Positions 1 to 8,361 of a stretch of 64,000 bases of DNA are shown one piece after another. The DNA is from Vibrio sp. CAU 1672 (GTDB lineage: Bacteria > Pseudomonadota > Gammaproteobacteria > Enterobacterales > Vibrionaceae): NCBI RefSeq assembly GCF_029223195.1, contig NZ_JARHUF010000002.1, positions 186,001-250,000 on the forward strand. Reading direction: 5' to 3'. Below the pieces are notes generated by a model, which saw only the letters and a program-made list of their open reading frames with translations, did no database searches and was not told the origin of the DNA. Position numbers and translations under genes: made by a program. The number at the start of each line of letters is the position of its first letter. Position 1 is the first letter of the stretch.

Positions 1-1163
1 TCATGATCGTTTTGAACCAGCGAGTTGATCACATAGTCCTGTTCATTAGGATCTGATTTTAGCTCACGCAGCTCAGCGGTGCTGGATGCTACCGACCATG
101 TCTGGCCTTTATCTGAACTGCTTAGCTGCAAATCAATCACGCCTAAGTGATTACCCCAGAAACCGGGCATGACCGCTGGTTTACCGAAGATTTTGCCGTT
201 GGCCGCGTCAACGCCAGGCATACCATCATACACATTGCTCTCGGTTGGGAAGTTGTTGTGGTCATGGCCGAACATTAATGCATCAATGCCCGCTACCTGC
301 GCCAGTTGCCATGTAGCATTTTCCATAAAGTCTGAGGTCAGATCGCCACCGGTTAATCCGGAGTGCGGGATCGCAACGATGACGTCGGCACCGGCTTCTT
401 TCATCTTAGGTACGTAATATTCTGCCGTCATTTTGATATCTGCCAGCAGAACTTTACATTCTAAGTGGCGTTTATCCCAATCAAGAATTTGGGGTGGGGT
501 AAAGCCAATGACACCCACGTTGACGGTGTAGGTATTGCCATCTTCGGCGGTAAAATCACGCGCTAAGATTTCGAAAGGGGTAAAAAAGGGTTCGGCTTTA
601 TCGAAAAATGCTTCATAGTTGCCGGCAAAGTGATCTTCAATATCAATTTGACAGTTTTCCTGATCATAACTGGCACTGGTAAATTTACTGAACTCATACA
701 CATTTGAGTTGATGTATGGGAAGTTAGCACCAGCTGTTGCCGCCGCGAGGTAGTCAAGGCCGTAATTGAACTCGTGGTTACCGATGTTACCAGCATCATA
801 GCCCAGGTAATTCATCGCTTTATACACAGGGTGTAGTTGCTTTTTCAGGTGTTCAACACCAAGGTTTGCCAAGTAGTCACCCATAGGGCTGCCCTGGATA
901 AGATCTCCGTTATCAAACAGCATGCTGTTCTCAACTTCGCTTCTTGCTTCGTGAATGAGCACTGCGGTTCTCGATAAGCCATATGGTTGCGGGTTAACGG
1001 CATTTTCTGGCTCAGAGACAAAGTAGTTGTAGGGCTTCATATTGGAGTGCAAGTCTGTGGTCTCCATCAGACGAACATTCATCAATACTTCAGAATCTGA
1101 GCTGCTACCACAACCCGTCAGAATAGTTCCGACGGCTAGTGCTATTAGAGTTTTATTTTTCAT
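1..1163 (-). CDS. 2',3'-cyclic-nucleotide 2'-phosphodiesterase / 5'-nucleotidase family lipoprotein (C-terminus outside window)
   Basis: The first 387 codons are present and the 3' end lies beyond the left edge. The start encodes MKNKTLIALAVGTILTGCGS, a signal peptide with lipobox LTGC, so the product is probably a lipoprotein. A calcineurin-type metallophosphoesterase domain follows, with ETTDLHSN, NGDLIQGSP, GNHEFNYG and MFGHDHNNFP in the family order. CpdB/UshA-like enzymes dephosphorylate extracellular nucleotides and 2',3'-cyclic nucleotides for scavenging of nucleosides and phosphate. The missing C-terminal domain would separate CpdB from UshA; the ETTDLHSN start favours CpdB-like. No partner gene is visible upstream. 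Confidence 0.87.
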   Translation of the reverse strand, partial: MKNKTLIALAVGTILTGCGSSSDSEVLMNVRLMETTDLHSNMKPYNYFVSEPENAVNPQPYGLSRTAVLIHEARSEVENSMLFDNGDLIQGSPMGDYLANLGVEHLKKQLHPVYKAMNYLGYDAGNIGNHEFNYGLDYLAAATAGANFPYINSNVYEFSKFTSASYDQENCQIDIEDHFAGNYEAFFDKAEPFFTPFEILARDFTAEDGNTYTVNVGVIGFTPPQILDWDKRHLECKVLLADIKMTAEYYVPKMKEAGADVIVAIPHSGLTGGDLTSDFMENATWQLAQVAGIDALMFGHDHNNFPTESNVYDGMPGVDAANGKIFGKPAVMPGFWGNHLGVIDLQLSSSDKGQTWSVASSTAELRELKSDPNEQDYVINSLVQNDH

Positions 1164-1987
1164 AGAATAATTCCAGCAGTAAATTAACTAGAGCTTTGGC
1201 TCTGTTTTTTCGGCAGGATAATAATTGCTAAAATAATAAAATTCGAGTATTAATTAATTAAAATTTGAACGTAATATATTGTAATTTTTCCGGTATTATA
1301 AATAAGCTTGGTAAATGTAAGTTTTAAGTATCTGATATAAAATAAGTTAAGTTTCAAGTAATCGATTGCAATGAATGTGACTAATTACTATAAGGTTTGA
1401 TTTGTCTCTCAGGATTAAAAGAATAAATAATTAAAGCTTGACGTGTTTGTATATGTTTGCGTTGATCTTGGCATTGATTTTTTATTTGTGAGTTTACTCT
1501 TCTATTGACTGTTTTTATGTTAATTTCATCGGCTTTATTATTTGCTCTGTTTATATTTGATGTAAATTAAATATAAATGGAGTGCGCTAAGTTAAAATGA
1601 GAAGCAAAAAGAGAGAAGTAACAGGCCAGGGACGAGTCAATCTTGTTGCAAGGTATGCCTCGGAGTGCGCTTTACACATTAATTGTGCCGGGATGATTTA
1701 CTGAACAGCGCTGAATTTGGAGTCGCGCAATCCAGACGCCGACATGGGAAAATTCCAGTTAGCTTGTTATGCGTTTTTATGAATAAAAATGCAATTTTAG
1801 CGGTTGGCTAACAGCTTCATATGATGTTGCATAATCCTTTGGATGGCTTTGTCCATGGGGCTTGAGTGTAAAAAAACGGTGCGGTTTTATCCTAGATCAA
1901 TCTTCATGTTTATTTCGCGCTGTGTTCAAATTCTGTCGTCTAAACTCATAGTATGAGATAGCAGTTGGCATACCTAAGGAGGCAGCC
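1164..1987. other. Long intergenic region without a recognisable gene
   Basis: About 820 bases separate the nucleotidase start from the next small gene. The part from 1164 to about 1600 is very AT-rich, with runs of T and A; from about 1600 to 1760 it is more balanced in composition. The decamer ggagtgcgct occurs twice (near 1579 and 1662). No convincing coding frame, tRNA or terminator is seen. It presumably holds the promoter of the leftward nucleotidase and of the rightward gene at 1988. Confidence 0.5.
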
Positions 1988-2281
1988 ATGATTGCAGTTC
2001 ATCGAGAGTATTGCTTATCAAACCGTCCAGGTTTACACGCTCATGTTGAAGTAAACCCTGTCGGTAAACTGGAAGTTGAAATTGTCGAGTTGCATGAACA
2101 TCATACGACTGAATTTGACGATCTTTCATTTGAAAGCCGGGGTGGCGAAACCCGTGTTTGCGGTAAAGAAGCCACTAAACCATGGCAAGTGAAACTGGCG
2201 GCGACAGACGCGTTAGAACTCTCACACTTAATCGACGAAGCGAATGAAGAGCTTGAAACCTTGATGCGCGATTTGATGTAA
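1988..2281 (+). CDS. Small conserved-looking hypothetical protein (97 aa)
   Basis: A strong ribosome site (aaggaggc) lies 6 bases before the ATG and a terminator follows the stop, so this is very likely a real single-gene unit. The product is acidic and soluble, with several His residues in the first half (around residues 36-40) and an acidic C-terminal helix. It has no signal peptide, membrane segment or recognised motif. I do not recognise the family. The rightward transcript ends before the convergent yccF-like gene. Confidence 0.75.
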   Translation: MIAVHREYCLSNRPGLHAHVEVNPVGKLEVEIVELHEHHTTEFDDLSFESRGGETRVCGKEATKPWQVKLAATDALELSHLIDEANEELETLMRDLM

Positions 2282-2306
2282 GGCACCAGAGGTTTTTCAG
2301 GCCGTT

Positions 2307-2334
2307 AAAACCTCCCTGCGGGAGGTTTTGTTGT
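2307..2334 (+). terminator. Rho-independent terminator, probably bidirectional
   Basis: A perfect stem (aaaacctccc / gggaggtttt) with loop tgc is followed by a T-rich stretch. It lies 26 bases after the 97-aa gene and faces the convergent YccF gene, which it could also terminate. Confidence 0.85.
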
Positions 2335-2348
2335 TAGCGTGTCTGTGT

Positions 2349-2780
2349 TTATCGTTTGATATTGTAACGTACCATCGCGGCCTGCTCGCTGGATACCACC
2401 GTTTTGCCGATTGGCGCCAGTGAAATAATGGCCAGCTTAAGATGCTGGAGGGCAAAGGGAATGCCGATAATGGTGACAAAGCAAGCCGCAGCTGAAAGTA
2501 TGTGACCAATTGCCAGCCATAAACCGGCCAGGACAAACCAAATGATGTTGCCAACCATCCCAAGCGGGCTGGTGCCGATGTCCATTTCATTCGTCAGATC
2601 ATCCCGAGAGACTGCTTCTTTGCCGAAGGGAAAAAAGGAGAAGTTACCCATCACAATGCAGGCTCGTCCCCATGGAATTCCGATGATGCTGATAAAAGCC
2701 AGGATGCCAAAAAACCACCACATTAAGCCCATGAATACGCCACCAAACACAAACCAGATGATGTTACCGAGAGTTCTCAT
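2349..2780 (-). CDS. YccF family inner-membrane protein (DUF307)
   Basis: The 143-aa protein from MRTLGNIIWF matches the YccF family, which has two related halves, each containing an N-I-x-W-F/L start and an IIGIPxG-type membrane segment: IISIIGIPWG early and TIIGIPFALQ late. Three or four hydrophobic segments are visible. Longer starts exist at 2789 and 2822, but MRTL is where the family begins and it has a GGGA ribosome site. Function is unknown; YccF is a small inner-membrane protein found widely in bacteria. Single-gene unit. Confidence 0.85.
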   Translation of the reverse strand: MRTLGNIIWFVFGGVFMGLMWWFFGILAFISIIGIPWGRACIVMGNFSFFPFGKEAVSRDDLTNEMDIGTSPLGMVGNIIWFVLAGLWLAIGHILSAAACFVTIIGIPFALQHLKLAIISLAPIGKTVVSSEQAAMVRYNIKR

Positions 2781-2958
2781 TGCATTTCCCATTTTGAAAA
2801 GATCCAGCGATAAGTATGTCATATATATCTTAACGCTGGATGAATGATATCAATTTGCTGAATAGTTAAACGCGGCACTGGTTTATCCTTGCTGGGAAGG
2901 TGACAAAAGCACCAATCACCGCAGTATGTATTAGCTATAGCGCCAACATCACATGGCG

Positions 2959-3477
2959 TTATAGTTTTTGCTCAGTCGTGCACAAAGGTACCCGAGTGGA
3001 CAGGGCATTCAGGGCGATGTTGTGGATCATCTGATCTACGCTGGTACAACAATCTTTCAGAATGGATACATGGTATTTTTCTGCGGCTTTCGATATCGCG
3101 GTATGGGTGACACAGTTTTGTGTCATCATGCCGCAGATCACCAGTTCCGTTACGCCATGCTTTTGCAGCATTTCTTCCAGATTGGTTTGCTCGAAACTAT
3201 CCGCGCAATGCTTGATGACCACGTCAGCGTCGGGAGCAGCGAGCAAGATTTCCGGGTGGATTTGTACACCTGTGGAACCTGGATTAAAAAAGGGTGCGAT
3301 TCCCTTGGTGGGATCGGCAACATGCTGGACATGAATCACCGGAAGCTTGATTTTATGAGCTCTGGCAATGGCCGTTTTGATGTTGGCAAGCGTGGTCTCT
3401 GTGTTCCACAGCGGGAACTTGCCCCCCGGAAAGTAATCATTTTGTAGGTCGATAATAATTAATGCGCTTTGGCTCAT
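2959..3477 (-). CDS. Cysteine hydrolase, isochorismatase-like family
   Basis: The 172-aa product starts MSQSALIIIDLQNDYFPGGK, typical of the isochorismatase/nicotinamidase fold. The presumed triad is visible: Asp in DLQNDYF, Lys in VIKHCADSF and Cys in GMMTQNCVTH. The start at 3477 has a good AGGAG ribosome site; a longer frame to 3528 lacks support. The substrate cannot be read from sequence; relatives hydrolyse amides or ureas such as nicotinamide or carbamoyl compounds. It is divergent from a GlxA-type regulator at 3609, a frequent pairing that suggests the regulator controls it. Confidence 0.88.
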   Translation of the reverse strand: MSQSALIIIDLQNDYFPGGKFPLWNTETTLANIKTAIARAHKIKLPVIHVQHVADPTKGIAPFFNPGSTGVQIHPEILLAAPDADVVIKHCADSFEQTNLEEMLQKHGVTELVICGMMTQNCVTHTAISKAAEKYHVSILKDCCTSVDQMIHNIALNALSTRVPLCTTEQKL

Positions 3478-3608
3478 GCTGGCTCCTGGTATGTATTGTT
3501 GATTGAATTGTGTGCTGTAATGGAGCAATTATTACGACTTTTTATTACTCTATAGAGTGTCACAAATGACAAAAAGCAGGCCAAAAGCGACATGTTAGGA
3601 GAAAAACA

Positions 3609-4520
3609 GTGAAAATCGCCATTCTCGATTATCCGGGAAGCTCCAAAGCATCACTCTATGGTTTGCAAGAACTGTTTGAAATGGCTAATCGTGCGGTGGC
3701 TGAACTGCTCGTGGAGCGGCGGTTTTACCCGCAAATTGTTCAGTGGGTGAACCAGGCAGATATGGCAAGCGAATTTGCTGTGGTCATTATCCCTCCGAGT
3801 GGCTCAATGCAATATTACCTTGACCCGGCCCCTTCAATGCTTGAGTGGTTAGTCGGGCAGCGTAAAAGTGGTGCGGTACTGGCGTCTGCCTGTGCAGGGG
3901 CGTTTATTTTGGCGCAGACAGGGCTGTTAGCGAATAAGACCTGTACCACCCATTGGGCGCTGGCGGGACTATTTCGCCAACGTTTCCACAATATCGATCT
4001 CAAACCCGAAGCCATCCTAATTAACGAAGGCGGGATTTTAACCGCAGGGGGGATGATGTCATGGCTTGATTTGGGATTGGAGCTGGTCTCGACGCTGAGC
4101 TCTCCGGCAGTAATGAGGTTGCTGGGGAAAATGTTAGTCGTGGATACTGGCGGACGCGAACAACGCTTCTACCAACAGTTTTCACCTAATCTACAACATG
4201 GTGATAGTGCAGTCCTGAATGTGCAGCATTTTATCGCTGACCATTATACCCAAGGCATTTCAAATCTGGCTCTGGCTGATATCGCCTGCCTGACCGAACG
4301 AACGTTACAACGCCGCTTTCAAAAAGCGACCGGCTTGAGTCTTAATCAGTATATCCAGCATGTGCGGGTACAGAAAGCCTGCGATTTACTCGAGTCAAGT
4401 CATCTTCCCTTTGACGCGATTGCTCACCGGGCCGGGTATCAGGATGTGAGCGCGTTTCGCAAGGTGTTTGTGAAAACCATGGGGTTAACACCGAAAGCTT
4501 TTCGCGCTCGTTTTTGCTAG
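3609..4520 (+). CDS. GlxA-like transcriptional regulator (DJ-1/PfpI domain plus AraC HTH)
   Basis: The 303-aa protein has an N-terminal DJ-1/PfpI-like domain (about residues 1-180, with the elbow ASACAGAFILAQTGLL) and a C-terminal AraC double helix-turn-helix (about 210-303, ending GYQDVSAFRKVFVKTMGLTP). It starts with GTG at 3609, placed by the ribosome site aggaga 6 bases upstream. GlxA-type regulators sense small nitrogenous metabolites and often control hydrolases. The divergent cysteine hydrolase at 2959-3477 is the likely target. It converges on the oxidoreductase at 4524 with a 3-base gap. Confidence 0.9.
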   Translation: MKIAILDYPGSSKASLYGLQELFEMANRAVAELLVERRFYPQIVQWVNQADMASEFAVVIIPPSGSMQYYLDPAPSMLEWLVGQRKSGAVLASACAGAFILAQTGLLANKTCTTHWALAGLFRQRFHNIDLKPEAILINEGGILTAGGMMSWLDLGLELVSTLSSPAVMRLLGKMLVVDTGGREQRFYQQFSPNLQHGDSAVLNVQHFIADHYTQGISNLALADIACLTERTLQRRFQKATGLSLNQYIQHVRVQKACDLLESSHLPFDAIAHRAGYQDVSAFRKVFVKTMGLTPKAFRARFC

Positions 4521-4523
4521 CAA

Positions 4524-5456
4524 TTAACGGTTAATATTTTGCTCAATCCGCTGGCACAGTGCTTCGGCCAGCTGGTGAGAGGCGATGTTGCGTTCAACGG
4601 TTTTATGGGCAAGTTGGCCGGTATTTACCACTTCAAACCAATCCTCGAGCATCGAGTGAAATCCTTTACTGGCCAGCATCGGGGTCCAGTCTTTCAGGCT
4701 AAGCGTCTGTTCCTGATTATTGTGCCAGAGCCTGCCACCAACAAATGAGTCAAATTCAACGGCCTGATTGGCATAACACGCCTGAACCCGTTCTGTCGTG
4801 ATGCCAAATTGTCGGTTCATTGAGGCATGCAGCAGCGTTTCACCATGCTGCCATTGAATATCCAGCCGAGCCAGCTGGTTACCGGCAAACTGGCTGATGA
4901 CATAACTATCCTCCAGTTCAGCTTTACTGGTGACATTGATGCTGTCTAGCGGGTGAATGAAATCGTCGAAGATAAATGTGCGGACGTCACCCGGCAGGTT
5001 GTGACGGTGTTTTTCCCAGCGCAGGGATTTTAGGTCCCGGATATCGCCTTGCTGTAGGCCCGGCATGTGCTGGTTATACAGCGGAATGTGGCGGCGGTTA
5101 AAGCCGACGTATAGCGGCTGGCTCGCTTGCGCAGAAATTTCGTAAAGTCTTTCGACCTCGTCCGCACTATCTGCCAGCGGTTTGTCGACAAACACTGGAA
5201 TACGTTGGCGTAAAAAGTAATCAGCGATTTGGAAGTGCACCTTAGTGGCAGCATGGATCATTACCGCATCGACACCCAATCCGGGCAACTGATGGTAATC
5301 CTGACAGGTTTCTTTGACGCGATACTGTTGGGCTAGTGCAGCTAAGGCGTTAGTATTGCGGGTGCAAAGCACGAGCTCCAGATTAGGGAACTGGGTAATG
5401 GCAGGAAGATAGGCTTTTTGCGCAATGTCTCCCAGGCCAATGATGCCAATTTTCAT
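4524..5456 (-). CDS. Gfo/Idh/MocA family oxidoreductase
   Basis: The 310-aa protein opens with the Rossmann motif KIGIIGLGDIAQKAYLP, binding NAD(P), and carries the EKP-like motif as VFVDKPLADS, as in glucose-fructose oxidoreductase / inositol dehydrogenase relatives (MviM/YceM-like). The start at 5456 coincides with the conserved N-terminus and has an AAGAAG ribosome site; a 13-codon extension to 5495 is unlikely. The substrate is probably a sugar or cyclitol but cannot be named. It is not in an obvious sugar operon. Confidence 0.88.
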   Translation of the reverse strand: MKIGIIGLGDIAQKAYLPAITQFPNLELVLCTRNTNALAALAQQYRVKETCQDYHQLPGLGVDAVMIHAATKVHFQIADYFLRQRIPVFVDKPLADSADEVERLYEISAQASQPLYVGFNRRHIPLYNQHMPGLQQGDIRDLKSLRWEKHRHNLPGDVRTFIFDDFIHPLDSINVTSKAELEDSYVISQFAGNQLARLDIQWQHGETLLHASMNRQFGITTERVQACYANQAVEFDSFVGGRLWHNNQEQTLSLKDWTPMLASKGFHSMLEDWFEVVNTGQLAHKTVERNIASHQLAEALCQRIEQNINR

Positions 5457-5530
5457 CTTGGTTCTTCTTAATGGAGGATGAGGGCAACAATACACCGGCT
5501 AATAGAGCGGCGCGAGGCTGAGATGAAAAG

Positions 5531-5566
5531 AAAAGAACCTGACTCACGTTTTTGAGGCAGGCTCTT
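5531..5566 (-). terminator. Rho-independent terminator after eptA
   Basis: On the minus strand an imperfect 14-bp stem (aagagcctgcctca / tgagtcaggttctt) around a short loop is followed by ttcttttctttt. It lies just after the eptA stop. Confidence 0.75.
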
Positions 5567-5581
5567 GATTTTCTATTGGTT

Positions 5582-7234
5582 TTACGCTGTGCGGCAGGCT
5601 TTGAATATGTCTAGCTCGCTATTGTAGGCCTTGGTTTCGACGTCCATGATCCCGAGTAACGAATGAAACATATTGTCGTGCGAATATTTTCCGCTGCGCT
5701 TGGCTGCCTGGTTTAAACAATCTGGTTCAATGTGTTTGCTTTGCCTGAAACCAGAGGACATCCACAATAACAAAGGTACACGTTTCTGGGTCTCGGGTGC
5801 TAAGCCGTAAGGCATACCATGGAGGAACAACCCGTTTTCACCTAATGACTCCCCATGGTCAGAAATGTAAATCATCGCGGTATTGTAATCGTTCTGTAGT
5901 GATTTCAGTTTCGCGATGGTCTGGTCGAGAACAAAGTCGGTGTAACGGATGGTGTTGTCATAGGTGTTGATGATTTGTTCAACACTGCAGTTTTCGATGT
6001 CTGCACGCGGGCAATCCGGCTGGAAGAACGCCCGGTCTTTCGGATAGCGTTGAAAGTAAGTTGGACCGTGACTGCCTATCAAATGCATTGCGACTACGCG
6101 GTTGCCGTGCATGTCTTTGATTTCTTGTTCAAGGTTGGTGAGCAGCGCCATATCATGGCAGGTATGGCCGTTGCACAATGGGCTGTCTTGCTTTCTGTCG
6201 ACTTCAATTTTGGTGATCTTGTGCGCTACGCCTTTGTCGCCACCATCATTCTCTTTCCAAATTAGATCGATACCGGCTCGTTGCATAATATCGAACACGT
6301 TATCCTGGTTGTCGGCTTGGTTGCGATCGAAATCTCGGCGAGTGAGCTGTGAGAACATGCATGGAACCGAGACGGCGGTTGCTGTGCCGCAGGATGCGAC
6401 ATCACGGAAAGAAATTATATCTAACTGACTGGTGTAGGGGTTAGTGTCACGCTGGTAACCGTTCAGCTGGTAATTTTGTGTACGTGCGGTTTCCCCTACG
6501 ACGAACACCAGCAGGGTGGGTTTATTGTTGGCTTGTTGTTGCGCGGTTTGTGTCTGCTGTGCGTCGGTACCTATCTTGCGGTAAGGCTGTGGTGTGGTGA
6601 AGTAGTTCTTCTTTAAGTACCCGGTGGTGCTGTAAACGTATTGGGTCGGGATGATCATCTTTTTCAGATAACTATTGTTGCGGCCAACGGAAGCGTAATC
6701 CTGATAGTAGAGACCGGCGATTACCGCGATGACAGCGATTGATGTCAGCATGGAAGCGAGTTTGGTCAACGAGAAACGTAACCACTGGCCCTTTAACGGT
6801 TGTAACCGGATGCAGAGCACCAGAATGGCGGGAAGCCCGCCCATGAGCAGGGTCCAAATGATGGAGTAAGCACTGAGATAGGAGCCCGCTTCGCTGGAGT
6901 CGGTTTCGACAATGTTGGCGATCATGCCATAGTCGAACAGGGTGCCATAGTTGTAACTGGCGTAGCTCACCATCGCCGATACAACCAGTAATAGGATAAA
7001 GAAAGGCTTGGCCACTTTTGGCCAGCTGAACAGGCTGAACAGAAAATTCAGCGCGGCAAAGAAGAAAATAGGAATAGTGATAATAAAGCCTGTTTTCACC
7101 TCAGTGATCTGGGAAAAAATACCAGTCAGCTCTTTATATACCGGGATATTGACCACGAGAGTAAAATACAGCGCCAGAATAAGCGTAAAGGTAACGTAAG
7201 AAATACCATTGCGTGGAAAATTAACTTTTTTCAT
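5582..7234 (-). CDS. eptA: Lipid A phosphoethanolamine transferase
   Basis: The 550-aa protein has about five N-terminal membrane segments (within residues 10-175), then a periplasmic sulfatase-fold domain. Visible metal and nucleophile motifs are VVGETARTQNYQLNGY (Thr in GET, residues 247-249), YISDHGESLGENG and FLHGMPYGLAP. EptA moves phosphoethanolamine from phosphatidylethanolamine to lipid A, lowering surface charge and giving resistance to polymyxin and other cationic peptides. It lies 21 bases downstream of dgkA, which recycles the diacylglycerol that this reaction makes. A two-component system lies further upstream on the same strand. Confidence 0.94.
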   Translation of the reverse strand: MKKVNFPRNGISYVTFTLILALYFTLVVNIPVYKELTGIFSQITEVKTGFIITIPIFFFAALNFLFSLFSWPKVAKPFFILLLVVSAMVSYASYNYGTLFDYGMIANIVETDSSEAGSYLSAYSIIWTLLMGGLPAILVLCIRLQPLKGQWLRFSLTKLASMLTSIAVIAVIAGLYYQDYASVGRNNSYLKKMIIPTQYVYSTTGYLKKNYFTTPQPYRKIGTDAQQTQTAQQQANNKPTLLVFVVGETARTQNYQLNGYQRDTNPYTSQLDIISFRDVASCGTATAVSVPCMFSQLTRRDFDRNQADNQDNVFDIMQRAGIDLIWKENDGGDKGVAHKITKIEVDRKQDSPLCNGHTCHDMALLTNLEQEIKDMHGNRVVAMHLIGSHGPTYFQRYPKDRAFFQPDCPRADIENCSVEQIINTYDNTIRYTDFVLDQTIAKLKSLQNDYNTAMIYISDHGESLGENGLFLHGMPYGLAPETQKRVPLLLWMSSGFRQSKHIEPDCLNQAAKRSGKYSHDNMFHSLLGIMDVETKAYNSELDIFKACRTA

Positions 7235-7255
7235 CAGTCACTTTCTTAAATAGAA

Positions 7256-7612
7256 CTAAAGCAAGATCGACGCCCAGACAAACAGGGCAAGAATTAACGC
7301 GACAAATACGGCAGCAGATCCGATGTCCTTTGCCCGTCCACTGAGCTCATGCCAGTCATTACTGACACGATCGACAACGGCCTCAATTGCGGAGTTAATT
7401 AGCTCAACAATCACAACCAACAACAGGCTGCTGATCATCATCACGCGTTCTAATCCTGTTACCGGCAGCAGAAAAGTAGCGAGAGAAAGAACCGCAGTCA
7501 GGAGCAGTTCTTGTCTGAAGGCCGCTTCGTGTATCCAAGCGGCTTTCAATCCTTTGAGTGAGTAGCCGGTTGCGTCCCAAATACGGCGAACACCTGTTTT
7601 ACCTGGTTTCAA
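7256..7612 (-). CDS. dgkA: Diacylglycerol kinase
   Basis: The small integral membrane kinase has the DgkA core KGLKAAWIHEAAFRQE, then IVELINSAIEAVVDR and ELSGRAKDIGSAAV, with three membrane helices. I chose the TTG at 7612 (118 aa) because aagga lies 7 bases upstream and the length fits the family's ~120 aa. The ATG at 7699 would add 29 residues unrelated to DgkA and run through the likely leader. DgkA phosphorylates diacylglycerol released by EptA. The pair dgkA-eptA forms an operon. Confidence 0.9.
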   Translation of the reverse strand: MKPGKTGVRRIWDATGYSLKGLKAAWIHEAAFRQELLLTAVLSLATFLLPVTGLERVMMISSLLLVVIVELINSAIEAVVDRVSNDWHELSGRAKDIGSAAVFVALILALFVWASILL

Positions 7613-7718
7613 AATAGGTCCTTGTGGCTTAGCTAAAATATGTAGGGAGCTTCGTGGGATGAAGCCTCCCCGAGAGTAAAAGACATCAAATTGCGTCAAG
7701 GAGAGTAATGGGTTGGGC

Positions 7719-7756
7719 GTGAAACATTTGTGAAAATGCCCGGACCTAAGGTGAAT
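7719..7756 (-). promoter_or_regulatory. Candidate response-regulator site: direct repeats before dgkA-eptA
   Basis: On the minus strand TTTCAC-N5-TTTCAC (7719-7735) forms an 11-bp-period direct repeat, with a third related ATTCAC at 7751-7756. Such spacing is typical of OmpR/PhoB-family regulators. It is 107 or more bases before the dgkA start, a suitable place for control by the adjacent response regulator. This is inference. Confidence 0.4.
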
Positions 7757-7783
7757 AATCAGCTAATTGATGCCGGTTGTTGT

Positions 7784-8176
7784 TTATGACTCCAGGTCGT
7801 AGACGGTGTAGCCTTTGTTGGCCAAACATTTACGCAGTACCAGTGATTGGGTTTTGGTTGAGTCGTTAGCCCCGCCGAGTGCGCCTGCGCCGGCACCCAC
7901 TGCGCCGCCAGCCGCTGCGCCGACGACTGCCCCGCCCACGCCATCTTCAAGGACGCCGGCGACAGCGCCGATCAAGGCACCGGTCACTGCTCCATTCTGT
8001 GCTTCTGACTTGGCCGCTTCTGACTTATCGACTTTTTCTGCATAACTTTGGCAGTATGCGAAATCCTGTTCGTATTGTGCCTGGTCTACATTGGTCATAT
8101 CGACCACGGGTTTTTGGTTGTATGCACACGCACTTATCATTGAGGTCAGAGCTACTAAAACAACAGCTTTATACAT
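7784..8176 (-). CDS. Glycine-zipper lipoprotein
   Basis: The 130-aa product begins MYKAVVLVALTSMISACAYN, a signal peptide with lipobox ISAC. The middle (about residues 62-105) is a glycine/alanine-rich zipper with repeated GxxxG spacing (GALIGAVAGV, GAVVGAAAGGAVGAGAG), as in outer-membrane SlyB/OsmB-like proteins. Cys residues occur near 42 and 119. It sits between the histidine kinase and dgkA on the same strand, about 170 bases from each, so it may have its own promoter. A role in envelope stability during lipid A modification is only suggested by location. Confidence 0.85.
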   Translation of the reverse strand: MYKAVVLVALTSMISACAYNQKPVVDMTNVDQAQYEQDFAYCQSYAEKVDKSEAAKSEAQNGAVTGALIGAVAGVLEDGVGGAVVGAAAGGAVGAGAGALGGANDSTKTQSLVLRKCLANKGYTVYDLES

Positions 8177-8327
8177 TTGGCTAATCCATTTCGTCTGTGA
8201 ATTGATGAGCTAAATGTACACTGTTTTATTGTTCTGCTCTGTATGCAGATTGTATTGAAATGTCGCGTTTTGTAATTACGTCGAAACCTAAGAGGCAATG
8301 ATAGGAAAACGTTTATCTTGGCCAAGC

Positions 8328-8361
8328 TTATTTAGGCAAAGAAGTTTATTTAGGCAAAGAA
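8328..8361. repeat. Tandem 16-bp repeat (18-bp period) spanning the kinase stop codon
   Basis: The sequence ttatttaggcaaagaa occurs at 8328-8343 and again at 8346-8361. The second copy holds the last codons and stop of the histidine kinase, so the first copy is a duplicated tail just after the stop. It looks like a replication-slippage duplication. Confidence 0.9.

Noticed and set aside
2968-3447. 159-codon plus-strand frame
   Set aside because: Antisense shadow of the cysteine hydrolase gene.
7613-7699. ATG start for dgkA at 7699
   Set aside because: The 29 extra residues are not DgkA-like, while TTG 7612 has a well-placed aagga and gives the family length.
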